A stretch of 64,000 bases of DNA from Bradyrhizobium erythrophlei (GTDB lineage: Bacteria > Pseudomonadota > Alphaproteobacteria > Rhizobiales > Xanthobacteraceae): positions 168,501 to 232,500 of the forward strand of contig FSRD01000001.1 of NCBI GenBank assembly GCA_900129675.1. The letters are read 5' to 3'. Below the pieces are notes generated by a model that was not told where the DNA came from, did no database searches, and saw only the letters and a program-made list of their open reading frames with translations. Every line of letters starts with the position of its first letter. The stretch's first letter is position 1. Made by a program: the position numbers and the translations under genes. Shown piece after piece: positions 35,547-44,193 of the stretch.

Positions 35547-36650
35547 TCACACCGGTCCGTGCGATCCCGGCGGAACCATATAAAGTGTCATAGCGAATAT
35601 TACGTAGATGAACACCAGTAAAGCGCCAATGAACCATGCCGAACGACCGCTGTTCGTGACGAAGGTGGCTGTGACGGTGGCGATCATCACCATCGTCACT
35701 GCGCCCGGCCAGAACTGCAGATCCATCGGTTTGGGCCCGATGACGTAGCTGAGGAGCACAAGTACCGGTGCGACGAACAGCGCGATCTGGGAAGCGCTTC
35801 CAAGCGCGATGCTGACGCTCATGTCCAGGCGATTCTTGCGCGCAGCAGAAAATGCCACCGCCATCTCGGCCGCGGCGCCCACGAGCGCGACGATGATGAA
35901 GCCGACGAAAGCCGGGCTCATCCCCAACGTCTCGGCCGCCTTTTGCACGGACTCAACGAAAATTTCGCTTACCAGTGCCACCAACACCGTGACAACGAGG
36001 AGCGTGCCGACCGCGAGGCCGATCGGCCACTTGGCCTCCTCCGTCTCGCCATGCGCTTCGCTCGCAAAGAGTTCCTTGTGCGTCTTTAGCGAGAACAGCA
36101 GGCTCAATCCGTAGGCCACGATAAGCAATATTGCGAGGCCGGCGCTGAGTTTCTGAGCCATCGCCTCGCCTCGCGTCAAATCCAGTTCGGAGACCGCCGC
36201 CGGAGCGAGGAGCGCAATCGTAGCCATCAACAGCAACGCCGAATACATCCTTCCCCCGGCGCGATTGTATTCCTGAACGTGGTACCGGAGGCCGCCCAAC
36301 AGAAACGACGCTCCCAGCATGAAGAGCGTGTTGGTAACGATGGCGCCCGCAATCGACGCCTTCACCAGCATGTACTCTCCGGCACGGAGCGCCGTCACCG
36401 CAATGATCAACTCCGTCAGATTCCCAAGCGTCGCATTCAGCAACCCGCCTACCGCGTCACCCGTCTTTTCGGAGACCGCTTCGGTCGCGTGACTGAGAAG
36501 GGCTGCAAGCGGAACGATTGCGAGGACCGCGAGCACAAACAGGAGCGTGTGAGCCTCGGGCACTATCCTTGCTGCGACCAGCACGACTGGTACAAATATC
36601 AGCGTCCAGAGCAACGGGGTGTGTCGGATTTCCCTTAGCAGAGGGTTCAT
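35547..36650 (-). CDS. calcium/proton antiporter (CaCA/CAX family)
   Basis: This 367-residue membrane protein has the two alpha repeats of cation/Ca2+ exchangers: GGLLNATLGNLTELIIAV in the first half and FVGFIIVALVGAAAEMAVAF in the second, with about eleven hydrophobic segments and an acidic middle loop (EAHGETEEAKW). It should exchange Ca2+ (or another cation) for protons at the inner membrane. The start is the ATG at 36650 behind AAGGAG, not the longer frame upstream. Confidence 0.9.
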   Translation of the reverse strand: MNPLLREIRHTPLLWTLIFVPVVLVAARIVPEAHTLLFVLAVLAIVPLAALLSHATEAVSEKTGDAVGGLLNATLGNLTELIIAVTALRAGEYMLVKASIAGAIVTNTLFMLGASFLLGGLRYHVQEYNRAGGRMYSALLLMATIALLAPAAVSELDLTRGEAMAQKLSAGLAILLIVAYGLSLLFSLKTHKELFASEAHGETEEAKWPIGLAVGTLLVVTVLVALVSEIFVESVQKAAETLGMSPAFVGFIIVALVGAAAEMAVAFSAARKNRLDMSVSIALGSASQIALFVAPVLVLLSYVIGPKPMDLQFWPGAVTMVMIATVTATFVTNSGRSAWFIGALLVFIYVIFAMTLYMVPPGSHGPV

Positions 36651-36851
36651 GGTGTTGGCGTCTCCTTCTTGACCGCCGTCAGAAATAAGCGAGTTCACGC
36701 TTGAGGTCACCCACGCGCGGAATGAACCGCCGGTCACGGTTTTGCACCTAACGGACGTTCATCGGGAAGAGTGTGGCAAAGCATGCAACTCGACGCATGG
36801 CAGCCTCCTGGCAATCACTCGACCGTCGGATCCTCGTTGAGGAGACATTGA

Positions 36852-36880
36852 CCGCTCAGCGGACGTCGACCGCTGAGCGG
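36852..36880. repeat. twin CCGCTNAGCGG palindromes
   Basis: CCGCTCAGCGG and CCGCTGAGCGG lie 18 bp apart, start to start. Each is a palindrome around one central base, and the two also form an 11-bp inverted repeat with a 7-base spacer. This could be an operator pair for a dimeric regulator or a hairpin in the leader of the antiporter gene. Confidence 0.55.
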
Positions 36881-36920
36881 ACATCGAATGTAGGACAAGC
36901 CTCCGCTGCGCAACTCACGT

Positions 36921-36934
36921 TGATCTAGATCAAC
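36921..36934. promoter_or_regulatory. FixK/FNR-like box
   Basis: TTGATCTAGATCAA is a fully symmetric perfect match. It is 137.5 bp upstream of the decayed gene at 37065 and 277 bp upstream of the antiporter on the other strand, farther than the usual spacing, so its target is uncertain. Confidence 0.75.
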
Positions 36935-37064
36935 GGGTGCCTGCGTTGATTTGACGGGATTTCAGGCCGTACGGGCGACGTTGTCCCCCTGGCTGCTTCC
37001 CCGATTTTGACCGGCGGGCTGCGCTATTGTCTGAACGTCTGCCGCTTGGGCATGAGGATTTACA

Positions 37065-37248
37065 ATGGCTGAAACACCCAAGCTCTCCGTTGAGAAGGCG
37101 CTGGAAAAGCTGCGCGCCGCCGATGCGCCAAAATCCAAGAACGCGCATAAATGAGGAAATTGACGCGCTCAACGAAGAGATAAAGCGATCGAGAGCGCAG
37201 CGACTGCGTCTGGAGCGGCATCAACGGCGTTCGACTGAGCGAGATTGA
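37065..37248 (+). pseudogene. small coiled-coil protein gene, frameshifted
   Basis: The ATG at 37065 opens MAETPKLSVEKALEKLRAADAPKSK and runs into a stop at 37152-37154. The next frame continues at once with NEEIDALNEEIKRSRAQRL and ends at 37248. One extra base near 37140 would explain this: without it the protein is a continuous, charged, coiled-coil-like product of about 60 residues. The function is unknown. A sequencing or assembly error is possible. Confidence 0.55.
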
Positions 37249-37762
37249 GATCGCCTGCGATCGCCGAAGCATCAGAGAGCGCCGGAGATCGTTGATGCCA
37301 GCAATCCCGTCAGGCGGATATTGGCACCACCCTCGCGCTTGCCGCGGGCTGCCTATTGGCAAGTTGCGCACTCCAGCACGCGTAACGGCCCCGGACTTGG
37401 GGGCAACCGGGGCCGTCAGCTCTCATGAGAGCGCGATGCGTTGAGTGGGACACATGCGCAATCGAATTGAATGCGAGAAAAACTGACCGCGCAATTGTCC
37501 TTGGGTGCAATACCTGGCTGCAGTTTTTTCTCTTCATTTGGGATCGGCGCGCTCGGTCTTGGGAAACAATCCATCCGCGATTGCAATAAAGGGGGCAGAA
37601 CCAGTGGCTATTGCGGCCCACCCGCTCGATCGGCTTTGCTCGTAACGCAGACGTTATCATCGCTTCCGCTACACTTCCGGTGACGTTGATCTGGATCAAG
37701 TATCGCGAAATTGGCGCGCAAGTCGGATGCACATGGTGTTTCCTTGCAAATGGAGAAAGCCG
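37249..37762. other. gene-free stretch with FixK-like box
   Basis: No believable gene is visible here; long open frames on the minus strand lack ribosome binding sites and family resemblance. It contains the box at 37686-37699. Confidence 0.45.
37686..37699. promoter_or_regulatory. FixK/FNR-like box
   Basis: TTGATCTGGATCAA is a perfect match whose centre lies 70.5 bp upstream of the start codon of the broken gene at 37763, the same spacing as for the intact genes in this region. Confidence 0.78.
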
Positions 37763-38157
37763 ATGAGATATGTCACAAAGGCTGCCCTTGCAGCTTCGTC
37801 CTTCGCGTGTGCGGCAATGCTCTCCCTCGCTTGGTCTGGACAAGGCGGCATCTCACTGTAAGTCGAGAGCGCCCAGGCACGGGTCGGCCGCCCGCTGACG
37901 CCCGTGAGCGTTGCGGGTGTCGCGCGCCGACATACGCGGCGGGCTGTGTACGGCGCCGGGATCACAGGTGCCGCCGTGATCGGCACGGCCGGCGCGATCG
38001 CTGCCGCACCCTACTATGGTGGAGCGGGCTATTATTCCGATGGTCCTTACGCGGCTTACGGTTACCCGTGCAAGACTACGCGACGCGCAATGGCTTTGTC
38101 TGCCGGCCCGGCACCATGGTACGACTCGACGACGGCTTGCAGTACCCCTGCCAGTAG
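37763..38157 (+). pseudogene. broken paralog of the small exported protein
   Basis: A GGAGAAA ribosome binding site precedes MRYVTKAALAASSFACAAML, a signal-peptide-like start. The frame meets TAA at 37859-37861, then resumes with VESAQARVGRPLTPVSVAGV, sharing its conserved block with the intact protein at 455-730. A further one-base loss near 38073 shifts the natural end (NGFVCRPGTMVRLDDGLQYP then CQ) into another frame that stops at 38157. So there is one in-frame stop and one frameshift. The promoter box and terminator are both intact, which suggests recent decay or sequencing error. Confidence 0.72.
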
Positions 38158-38162
38158 AAGTG

Positions 38163-38195
38163 AAAGAGGCAGCTGTTAGAGCTGCCTCTTTGTTA
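38163..38195 (+). terminator. rho-independent terminator
   Basis: A perfect 12-bp stem (AAAGAGGCAGCT and its complement, 38163-38174 and 38180-38191) with loop GTTAG is followed by TGTTATTC. It lies 6 bases after the stop of the broken exported-protein gene. Confidence 0.8.
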
Positions 38196-38440
38196 TTCTC
38201 CCCTATCGTAACACAAATAGTCCGTCGGCGCTCGTCGCCCTGAATGCACCTGCGGCGCGATCATAACGATGGCGGTCGCCGCGCCCCCCTCAGCTTCGGC
38301 GACGCTCAGTCGTTGTCGATTTTGATACCTCTGCGGCTCATGACCGGCTCGCCACATGCTCCGATGCTGAGTTGCTGTCAGCATTCCTCCGTGGCACATT
38401 ACCGTCACTCTGGCACAGGCGTGATTGCGGACCGTGAGCC
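38196..38440. other. no gene recognised
   Basis: This gap precedes the histidine kinase. I see no gene and no FixK-like box in it. Confidence 0.4.
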
Positions 38441-40285
38441 ATGGCATGCTCGACGCGGGGTTGGCTTATTCTAATAATGCTGATTTTTTCCACGATCAGC
38501 GCCGCTGCGGCAGAGCCGAAGCGCGTACTGCTGTTGCACTCGTTCGGTCCGCAATTTGTACCCTGGGCCTTCTTTGCAGGACATTTCCGAGAGGAACTCT
38601 TCAAGCAATCGCCAGACAAGATCGATCTCTATGAAGCCTCGCTCGAAGGGGCACGATTTCAACAACCGGACGAGCAAGGCCCGATTGTCGATTATCTGGC
38701 GGCTCTTTTCGGCTCGCGAAAGCTCGACCTGATTGTGACGATTGGCGCGCCGGCTGCTTTTTTTGTTCAGAAATACCGGGCGCAGTTCTTCCCCTCCATC
38801 CCACTCGTCATCGGTGGGCCGGAGCAGCGAGCCATCAACTACGGCACGCTCACTTCGCTTGATGCACCGGTCCCGGTGACGCTGGACTTCAGGAAGTGGA
38901 TCGAAAATATTTTGGAAGTTCTCCCGGACACGACCCACATCGCATGGGTTGTGGGTGCGTCTCCCCTTGAGAGGTTCTGGACGGAGGAGTTCCGCCGTAC
39001 ATCGCAGCCCTTTGCGGACAGAATATCATTCGAATGGTTCAATGACCTGCGATTTGAAGATATGTTGAAACGCATATCGCAACTGCCGCCGCACTCTGCC
39101 GCATTCTACGTGGACCTTCGTGTCGACGCAGCCGGCGTTCCTCTGGACCGCGATCTGGTGCTACCGAAACTTAGAGAGGCGACCAACGCGCCCGTCTTCA
39201 GCTATATTGACAGCTACCTCGGGTCGGGCATCGTTGGCGGGCCGATGCTCTCCAGCGAGGAAGTAGGACGACGGATGGCACAAGCCGCTGTTCGCATCCT
39301 GAGCGGCGAATCGCCTGGCGAACTCAAGATACCGCCGGTGGCCCTTGGGGTACCGCAGTACGACTGGCGGGAACTTCGGCATTGGAACATCAGCGAGGAT
39401 CGGCTTCCCACCGGCAGTATGGTTCGTTTTCGCGAGCCGACGGTGTGGCGGCAATATCGCTGGCAGATCGCCTTGATGTGCGCGGTGGTCCTGCTACAGG
39501 GCGCGCTGATCTCCGGCCTTCTGCATCAGCGCCGGCGGCGCCTCTATGCCGAAGTCCAATCGCGGCAACGCTCGGCGGAGCTGGCCCACATGAACCGCTT
39601 TTCCACCGCTGGTGAACTTACCGCGACGATCGCGCACGAGATCAACCAGCCGCTGGGCGCTATTCTGACCAACATCGAAACAGCCGAAATCATGGTCAAA
39701 TCTCCGACCCCCGATCTGCAGGAGATCGGGGAAATCCTCGCCGACATACGCCGGGACGACGAGCGCGCCAGCGAAGTCATCGGCCGATTGCGGAGCCTGC
39801 TGAAGAAGGCACCATTTGAGCCCAAACATATCGATCTCAACGATGTTGTCCGCGAGACCATGCAGTTTCTTTCGGGGCTGGCGATTGCGCGGGAAGTTGG
39901 CTTGACCAATTTCATTGCACCGGCGCCACTTCCCGTCAAAGGTGATCTAATTCAACTTCAGCAGGTCATCCTGAATCTGATCGTCAACGCTATGGATGCG
40001 ATGTCAGGCATGCCGAGCGCTGAACGCAGGATCACCGTCTCGACTGCACGTGACGGCAATTCTGCCGAGCTCTCTGTTTCGGATGTCGGTCCCGGCATTC
40101 CCGTCGAGAAACTCAAGGAGGTGTTCGAGCCGTTTTTTACGACAAAGCCTCAAGGCATGGGCATGGGCTTGTCGATTGCGCGAACCATCGTCGAAGCCCA
40201 TTGCGGATGGCTGTCGGCAGAGAACCGGGCGGGACGCGGCGCGGCGTTTCGCATGAAACTGCCGCTTGCCGCGCCGCCGGAATGA
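38441..40285 (+). CDS. sensor histidine kinase with substrate-binding-like sensor
   Basis: This 614-residue membrane kinase has a signal/anchor (1-24), a periplasmic sensor of about 300 residues resembling ABC substrate-binding proteins (KRVLLLHSFGPQF, DLIVTIGAPAAFFV), one transmembrane helix (about 341-361), a short coiled coil, a dimerisation box with the phospho-accepting His399 (IAHEINQPLGAI) and a complete ATPase domain (NLIVNAMDAM, DVGPGIP, GMGMGLSIA). The HEINQP box is typical of FixL/DctB kinases that act on FixJ- or NtrC-type regulators. No response regulator is adjacent; the FixJ-like regulators at 17.5-18.6 kb are possible partners. Confidence 0.88.
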   Translation: MACSTRGWLILIMLIFSTISAAAAEPKRVLLLHSFGPQFVPWAFFAGHFREELFKQSPDKIDLYEASLEGARFQQPDEQGPIVDYLAALFGSRKLDLIVTIGAPAAFFVQKYRAQFFPSIPLVIGGPEQRAINYGTLTSLDAPVPVTLDFRKWIENILEVLPDTTHIAWVVGASPLERFWTEEFRRTSQPFADRISFEWFNDLRFEDMLKRISQLPPHSAAFYVDLRVDAAGVPLDRDLVLPKLREATNAPVFSYIDSYLGSGIVGGPMLSSEEVGRRMAQAAVRILSGESPGELKIPPVALGVPQYDWRELRHWNISEDRLPTGSMVRFREPTVWRQYRWQIALMCAVVLLQGALISGLLHQRRRRLYAEVQSRQRSAELAHMNRFSTAGELTATIAHEINQPLGAILTNIETAEIMVKSPTPDLQEIGEILADIRRDDERASEVIGRLRSLLKKAPFEPKHIDLNDVVRETMQFLSGLAIAREVGLTNFIAPAPLPVKGDLIQLQQVILNLIVNAMDAMSGMPSAERRITVSTARDGNSAELSVSDVGPGIPVEKLKEVFEPFFTTKPQGMGMGLSIARTIVEAHCGWLSAENRAGRGAAFRMKLPLAAPPE

Positions 40286-40302
40286 GGCGGTGTCCAAATT
40301 GA

Positions 40303-40336
40303 AATGCCGCCAAGTCATTGACTTGGCGGCATTATT

Positions 40337-40337
<1 letters not shown>
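40303..40337. terminator. bidirectional terminator hairpin
   Basis: A 12-bp inverted repeat (AATGCCGCCAAG and its complement, 40303-40314 and 40322-40333) follows the kinase stop and abuts the 3' end of the minus-strand tRNA. A/T-rich bases flank both sides, so it can end both transcripts. Confidence 0.65.
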
Positions 40338-40413
<76 letters not shown>

Positions 40414-40712
40414 TTAAACCGATGCGCGCCTTTTTCCGAAAAACCAGTGCCGAAACGATCCCCGCGAACGCCAGATGGCGCCGATCGATCCCGTCCGGAG
40501 GCTTCCTGAGAAGGCGACCCGGGCCGAAGCCATCGGGTGCGAGCGCTATGTATCAACGTGGCTCTGGTTTGGAAAGGCCCAAAGGCCGGTTTTTGAGCTT
40601 TTTGTGACGTCCAAACCGGGGGTTTTGCGCCCGAAATCGATGAGTGGAACCGCACTTGCCAGAAACACCGCAAAAGCGGAGCTTTGCGCCAAGAGACGAC
40701 CGGGAGAGCGCC
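40414..40712. other. intergenic stretch, nothing recognised
   Basis: This gap of about 300 bases lies between the divergent initiator tRNA and the aldehyde dehydrogenase gene. It must carry promoters for both; I see no gene. Confidence 0.4.
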
Positions 40713-42146
40713 ATGGACCAGCCACTGAAAAGCCCGGGGCGGCACGCCCTGGAGGAGGCCTTTCATCGCCAGTTCGAGCTGTCGCGCAGCGAGGGCGCGC
40801 CGGAGCTCGCGCTCAGGCTCGACCGGTTGAACCGGCTGCGGGCGGTGATCTCGGAAAATGAGGCGCGGTTCGAGGCGGCGATCTCGGCGGATTTCGGCCA
40901 TCGCAGCCCGGTCGAGACCGCGATCGCCGAGGCCATGCTGGTGCTGGGCGAGATCAAGCACGCCGCCAAACACCTCAAAAAATGGATGGCGCCGCAGCGC
41001 ATCGCCACCACGCTGCAATTTGCGCCCGCCAAGAACCGCCTGATCCCGCAGCCGCTCGGCGTGGTCGGCATCATCGCGCCCTGGAATTATCCGCTGCAGC
41101 TGACCCTGGCGCCGGCGGTGGCCGCCCTTGCCGCCGGCAACCGGGTGATGATCAAGCCGAGCGAGCTGGTGCCGCGATTCTCCGCGCTGCTCCAGGAAGT
41201 GATCGCGCAAAAATTCGACGCCAGCGAGATCATCGTGACCGGGATCGACGACGAGATCGCCAAAGCCTTCGCCGCGTTGCCGTTCGACCATCTCGTCTTC
41301 ACGGGCTCGACCCGCGTCGGCCGTCAGGTGGCGGAGGCGGCGGGGCGCAATCTGACGCCGGTCACGCTCGAGCTCGGCGGCAAATCGCCCGCGATCGTTG
41401 ACCGCTCCGCCGATCTCAACGAGGCAGCCGAGCGCATCGCCTACGGAAAGCTGCTCAATGCCGGCCAGACCTGCATCGCGCCTGATTACGTGCTGGTGCC
41501 GGAAGCATCCATGCTGGATTTCGTCGTCCGGCTCGAGGGCCACATGCTGCGGATGTTCGGCACCGATCCCAACAACAAGGATTACACCTCGATCGTCTCG
41601 GATAGGCACTATGCGCGGCTCGAGGCCCTGGTGGCGGACGCCGCGGCCAAGGGAGCCACGATCATGCAGGCGGCAAAACCCGGCGACCCCGCCTGGAAAT
41701 CGAAGCGTAAGTTTCCACCGACCATCATCGTCGGCGCGACATCCGGGATGACCGTGATGCAGGAGGAAATCTTCGGGCCGCTGCTGCCGGTGCTCGGCTA
41801 CAAGGATGCGGGCGAGCCGATCGCCTACATCAACGGGCGCGATCGTCCGCTGGCGCTGTACTGGTTCGGCGAGGACGATGCCGCGCGCGACGAGGTGCTG
41901 GCGCGCACCGTCTCCGGCGGCGTCACCGTCAACGATTGCCTGTTTCACTTCGCCCAGATCAATCAGCCGATGGGCGGGGTCGGCGCGTCCGGCTCCGGCG
42001 CCTATCACGGCGAATGGGGGTTTCGGACGTTGACCAAGCTGAAGCCGGTATTCTATCGCTCGCCCTTCAACCGGCTCGCCGATCTCTATCCGCCCTATGG
42101 CGCGAAGATCGCGCGGCTGCAAAAACTGCTGAGGTTCTTGTCGTAG
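40713..42146 (+). CDS. coniferyl-aldehyde-dehydrogenase-like ALDH
   Basis: This 477-residue enzyme is a non-acylating NAD(P)-dependent aldehyde dehydrogenase of the fatty/coniferyl aldehyde type: PLGVVGIIAPWNYPLQLTLAP, FTGSTRVGRQV, the general base in LELGGKSPAIV and the catalytic cysteine in NAGQTCIAPDY, ending with a hydrophobic, basic tail. It oxidises an aldehyde to the acid. The start is the ATG at 40713 behind GGGAGAG. It is followed by a GMC oxidoreductase in the same direction, which could supply an aldehyde; that link is inference. Confidence 0.9.
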   Translation: MDQPLKSPGRHALEEAFHRQFELSRSEGAPELALRLDRLNRLRAVISENEARFEAAISADFGHRSPVETAIAEAMLVLGEIKHAAKHLKKWMAPQRIATTLQFAPAKNRLIPQPLGVVGIIAPWNYPLQLTLAPAVAALAAGNRVMIKPSELVPRFSALLQEVIAQKFDASEIIVTGIDDEIAKAFAALPFDHLVFTGSTRVGRQVAEAAGRNLTPVTLELGGKSPAIVDRSADLNEAAERIAYGKLLNAGQTCIAPDYVLVPEASMLDFVVRLEGHMLRMFGTDPNNKDYTSIVSDRHYARLEALVADAAAKGATIMQAAKPGDPAWKSKRKFPPTIIVGATSGMTVMQEEIFGPLLPVLGYKDAGEPIAYINGRDRPLALYWFGEDDAARDEVLARTVSGGVTVNDCLFHFAQINQPMGGVGASGSGAYHGEWGFRTLTKLKPVFYRSPFNRLADLYPPYGAKIARLQKLLRFLS

Positions 42147-42179
42147 GGAAACAACCGTCATTGCTCGTGGGGAAATAGC

Positions 42180-42256
42180 CGTCATTGCGAGCGCAGCGAA
42201 GCAATCCACACTTCCTGCGCTGATGGATGGATTGCTTCGCTGCGCTCGCAATGACG
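42180..42256. repeat. intergenic inverted repeat, CGTCATTGCGAGCG family
   Basis: The arms, 42180-42208 and 42228-42256, begin CGTCATTGCGAGCGCAGCGA and are exact complements. It belongs to a dispersed family found twice more in this window (43920, 46815). Confidence 0.85.
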
Positions 42257-42284
42257 CTAACAACAAAAACTGGGGGGAATACGC

Positions 42285-43892
42285 GTGACGGATACATTTG
42301 ATTTCGTGGTGGTGGGCGGCGGCTCCGGCGGCTGCGCGGTGGCGGGACGGCTTTCCGAGGACGCCGGGACGTCGGTGGCGGTGCTGGACGCCGGCGGCAA
42401 GAACGACAATTGGGTGGTCACGACACCCTTCGCGCTGGCCTTGATGGTCCCCAGCAAGCTCAACAATTGGGCGTTCGACACCGTGCCGCAGAAAGGCCTC
42501 AACGGCCGCATCGGCTATCAGCCGCGCGGCAAGGGTCTCGGCGGCTCGTCCGCGATCAATGCGATGGTCTATATCCGCGGCCACCGCTCCGATTACGATC
42601 AGTGGGCATCGCTCGGCAATCCCGGCTGGTCGTTTTCCGACGTGCTGCCCTACTTCAAGCGCGCGGAAGACAATGCCGATTTCGGCGGCGAGTATCACGG
42701 CAAGGGCGGCCCGCTCGCCGTCAACAAATTGCGCTCCGACAATCCGGTCCAGCAGACTTTTCTGCAGGCCGCCCAGGAGGCGCAGTTTCGCCTTCGGGAA
42801 GATTTCAACGCCGATGAGCACGAAGGGCTCGGCGTCTATCAGGTGACCCAGAAGAACGGCGAGCGCTGGAGCGCGGCGCGCGCCTACATCCATCCGCATA
42901 TGGGATCGCGCGCCAATCTGCACGTCGAAACCCAGGCGCAGGCGACCCGGATCCTGTTCGAGGGCAAACGCGCGGTCGGCGTCGAATACCGGCAGGGCAA
43001 GGCGTTGAAGCAGATCCGCGCGCGGCGCGAGGTGATCCTCTCCTCCGGCGCGTTCCAGACGCCGCAATTGTTGATGCTGTCGGGTGTCGGCGACAGCACC
43101 GCGCTCGGCAAGCACGGCATCGCAAGCGTGCATCATCTGCCCGGCGTCGGACAAAATTTGCAGGATCATGTGGACTTCGTGTTCGGCTACATGTCGGACG
43201 ATCGGAATTTCAACGGCCTCTCGTTCAAGGGCCTGCCGCGGCTGCTGCGGGCGATCGGCCAGTACCGGCGCGAACGCCGCGGACCGATGACCTCGAACTT
43301 CGCCGAGTGCGGCGGTTTCCTGAAGACCCGGCCCGACCTCGACATCCCCGACATCCAGTTGCATTTCGGCATGGCGCTGGCCGACGATCACGGCCGCAAG
43401 CGCCACATGGGCACCGGCTTCACCTGCCACGTCTGCCTGTTGCGGCCGAAGAGCCGCGGCGACGTCACGCTCGGCAGCGCCGATCCGTTGGCAGCACCGG
43501 TGATCGATCCGAATTTCTTCGGCGATCCGGACGATCTCGAAACCATGGTCGCGGGCTACAAGACCACGCGACGGCTTCTGGAAACGCCGGCCCTGCGCGC
43601 CTTGCAGAAAAAGGACATGTTCACCGAAGGCGTGCGCACCGACGACGACATCCGCGCCGTGCTGCGCGCGCGCGCTGACACCGTCTATCACCCGGTCGGC
43701 ACCTGCAAGATGGGCGTCAACGACCCCCTCGCCGTGGTCGATCCGAAACTGAAAGTTTACGGCCTCGAAGGCCTGCGCGTGGTCGACGCCTCCGTGATGC
43801 CGACCCTGATCGGCGGCAACACCAACGCACCGACCATCATGGTCGGCGAGAAGGCCGCCGACATGATCAAGGCGGAGATCCGGGCGAATTGA
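42285..43892 (+). CDS. GMC family oxidoreductase
   Basis: This 535-residue FAD enzyme belongs to the choline/alcohol dehydrogenase group of GMC oxidoreductases: dinucleotide fold VVVGGGSGGCAVAGRL, PRGKGLGGSSAINAMVYIRG, the second signature SSGAFQTPQLLMLSG and the C-terminal catalytic histidine/asparagine region (YHPVGTCKMG, GGNTNAPTIMVGEKAADMI). It starts with GTG at 42285 behind GGGGG. It oxidises an alcohol to an aldehyde; the substrate is unknown. A diverged copy of its 3' end occurs at about 46708. Confidence 0.92.
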   Translation: MTDTFDFVVVGGGSGGCAVAGRLSEDAGTSVAVLDAGGKNDNWVVTTPFALALMVPSKLNNWAFDTVPQKGLNGRIGYQPRGKGLGGSSAINAMVYIRGHRSDYDQWASLGNPGWSFSDVLPYFKRAEDNADFGGEYHGKGGPLAVNKLRSDNPVQQTFLQAAQEAQFRLREDFNADEHEGLGVYQVTQKNGERWSAARAYIHPHMGSRANLHVETQAQATRILFEGKRAVGVEYRQGKALKQIRARREVILSSGAFQTPQLLMLSGVGDSTALGKHGIASVHHLPGVGQNLQDHVDFVFGYMSDDRNFNGLSFKGLPRLLRAIGQYRRERRGPMTSNFAECGGFLKTRPDLDIPDIQLHFGMALADDHGRKRHMGTGFTCHVCLLRPKSRGDVTLGSADPLAAPVIDPNFFGDPDDLETMVAGYKTTRRLLETPALRALQKKDMFTEGVRTDDDIRAVLRARADTVYHPVGTCKMGVNDPLAVVDPKLKVYGLEGLRVVDASVMPTLIGGNTNAPTIMVGEKAADMIKAEIRAN

Positions 43893-43919
43893 TTGCTTGC
43901 GTGAACGATCAATCCTCGC

Positions 43920-44012
43920 CGTCATTGCGAGGAGCAAAGCGACGAAGCAATCCATGGTCCGGCGTAAAAGGAGAAATGGATTGCTTCGTCGCAAGAGCTC
44001 CTCGCAATGACG
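43920..44012. repeat. intergenic inverted repeat, CGTCATTGCGAG family
   Basis: The arms start CGTCATTGCGAGGAGCAAAG and are complementary with a few mismatches, enclosing a short spacer. It is related to the repeats at 42180 and 46815. Confidence 0.8.
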
Positions 44013-44041
44013 TGGTGGCGATCTGAGCAAACCCTCTCCCC

Positions 44042-44147
44042 TCGTCGTCGCCCGGCTTGATCGGGCGATCCAGTATTCCAGAGACGGCAGCGATAGAGGC
44101 GTGAGGCCGCGGCGTACTGGATCGCCCGCTTTCGCGGGCGACGACAG
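44042..44147. repeat. intergenic inverted repeat, TCGTCGCCCG family
   Basis: TCGTCGCCCGGCTTGATCGG at the left is matched by ATCGCCCGCTTTCGCGGGCG and GACGA at the right. The arms are imperfect complements of about 33 bases around a spacer of about 40 bases. Confidence 0.7.
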
Positions 44148-44193
44148 TTGAGAATGCGGCCACAGACACAGCTGCGCGTTCTCGCGGCATGAT

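Larger units (their letters stand above)
36651..37064. other. gene-free control region
   Basis: I see no gene. The stretch contains the twin CCGCTNAGCGG palindromes (36852-36880) and a perfect FixK-like box (36921-36934), both listed separately, between the antiporter start and the decayed gene at 37065. Confidence 0.5.
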
